A stretch of DNA of 12,866 bases from Ilumatobacteraceae bacterium (lineage in GTDB: Bacteria; Actinomycetota; Acidimicrobiia; Acidimicrobiales; Ilumatobacteraceae). The notes beneath the pieces are model-generated. The model did no database searches, was not told where the DNA came from, and worked only from the letters and a program-made list of their open reading frames with translations. Below are positions 12,832 through 12,866 of this stretch, piece after piece (position 1 is the first letter of the stretch; each line of letters opens with the position of its first letter). The stretch spans positions 1-12,866 of the forward strand of contig JANQZQ010000124.1 in NCBI GenBank assembly GCA_030728545.1. The letters are read 5' to 3'. The translations under genes and the position numbers were made by a program.

Positions 12832-12866
12832 AGCCAGCCACAACAAAATCACAGGGTTGTACCCCT

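Overview
The window looks like a chromosomal segment close to the replication origin of an actinobacterium (Actinomycetota), most likely an Acidimicrobiia-type lineage with moderate G+C. Supporting signs are the block rsmG-parA-parB / trxA-trxB / DUF6049 / CCA-adding enzyme, which follows the order known from the mycobacterial origin region (Rv3919c to Rv3907c), the actinobacterial families DUF6049 and DUF5318, frequent GTG starts, and DnaA boxes of the actinobacterial form TTGTCCACA. The lineage is inferred from layout and protein character; no database was searched.

Layout. Positions 1-1843 (+) hold the 3' end of rsmG, a palindromic parS-like site inside it, then parA and parB, the chromosome segregation pair. 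Positions 1844-2002 are a convergent intergenic spacer with a strong hairpin, two DnaA boxes and an 11-bp inverted repeat. Positions 2003-8867 (-) carry seven tightly packed genes, read right to left: a GNAT acetyltransferase, a DUF6049 secreted/membrane-anchored protein, a DegV fatty-acid-binding protein, a Ser/Thr kinase with an extracytoplasmic discoidin-like domain, a two-helix membrane protein, trxB and trxA. Positions 8910-10785 (+) carry the CCA tRNA nucleotidyltransferase and a DUF5318 zinc-ribbon protein. Positions 10827-12715 (+) are the rpsF-ssb-rpsR-rplI operon with a sigma70-type promoter and a structured leader. The last 150 bases hold a second DnaA-box cluster; dnaB is the expected next gene but lies outside.

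Two themes stand out. First, six genes without a Shine-Dalgarno (parA, trxA, the two-helix protein, the GNAT gene, the CCA enzyme, DUF5318) have a TAnnnT hexamer exactly 6 or 7 bases before the start codon, the arrangement of leaderless actinobacterial promoters; downstream genes instead use Shine-Dalgarno sites or ATGA/TAATG overlaps. Second, the envelope block resembles the mycobacterial MurJ (MviN) neighbourhood, but murJ and sigM are absent. What remains is a stand-alone kinase with a complete catalytic set whose kinase-TM-discoidin architecture matches the C-terminal half of mycobacterial MviN, where the kinase is a pseudokinase fused to the flippase. This is the most interesting candidate for a distinct signalling arrangement.

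No CRISPR array, insertion sequence, tRNA or rRNA gene was seen, and no gene-free stretch exceeds 300 bases.
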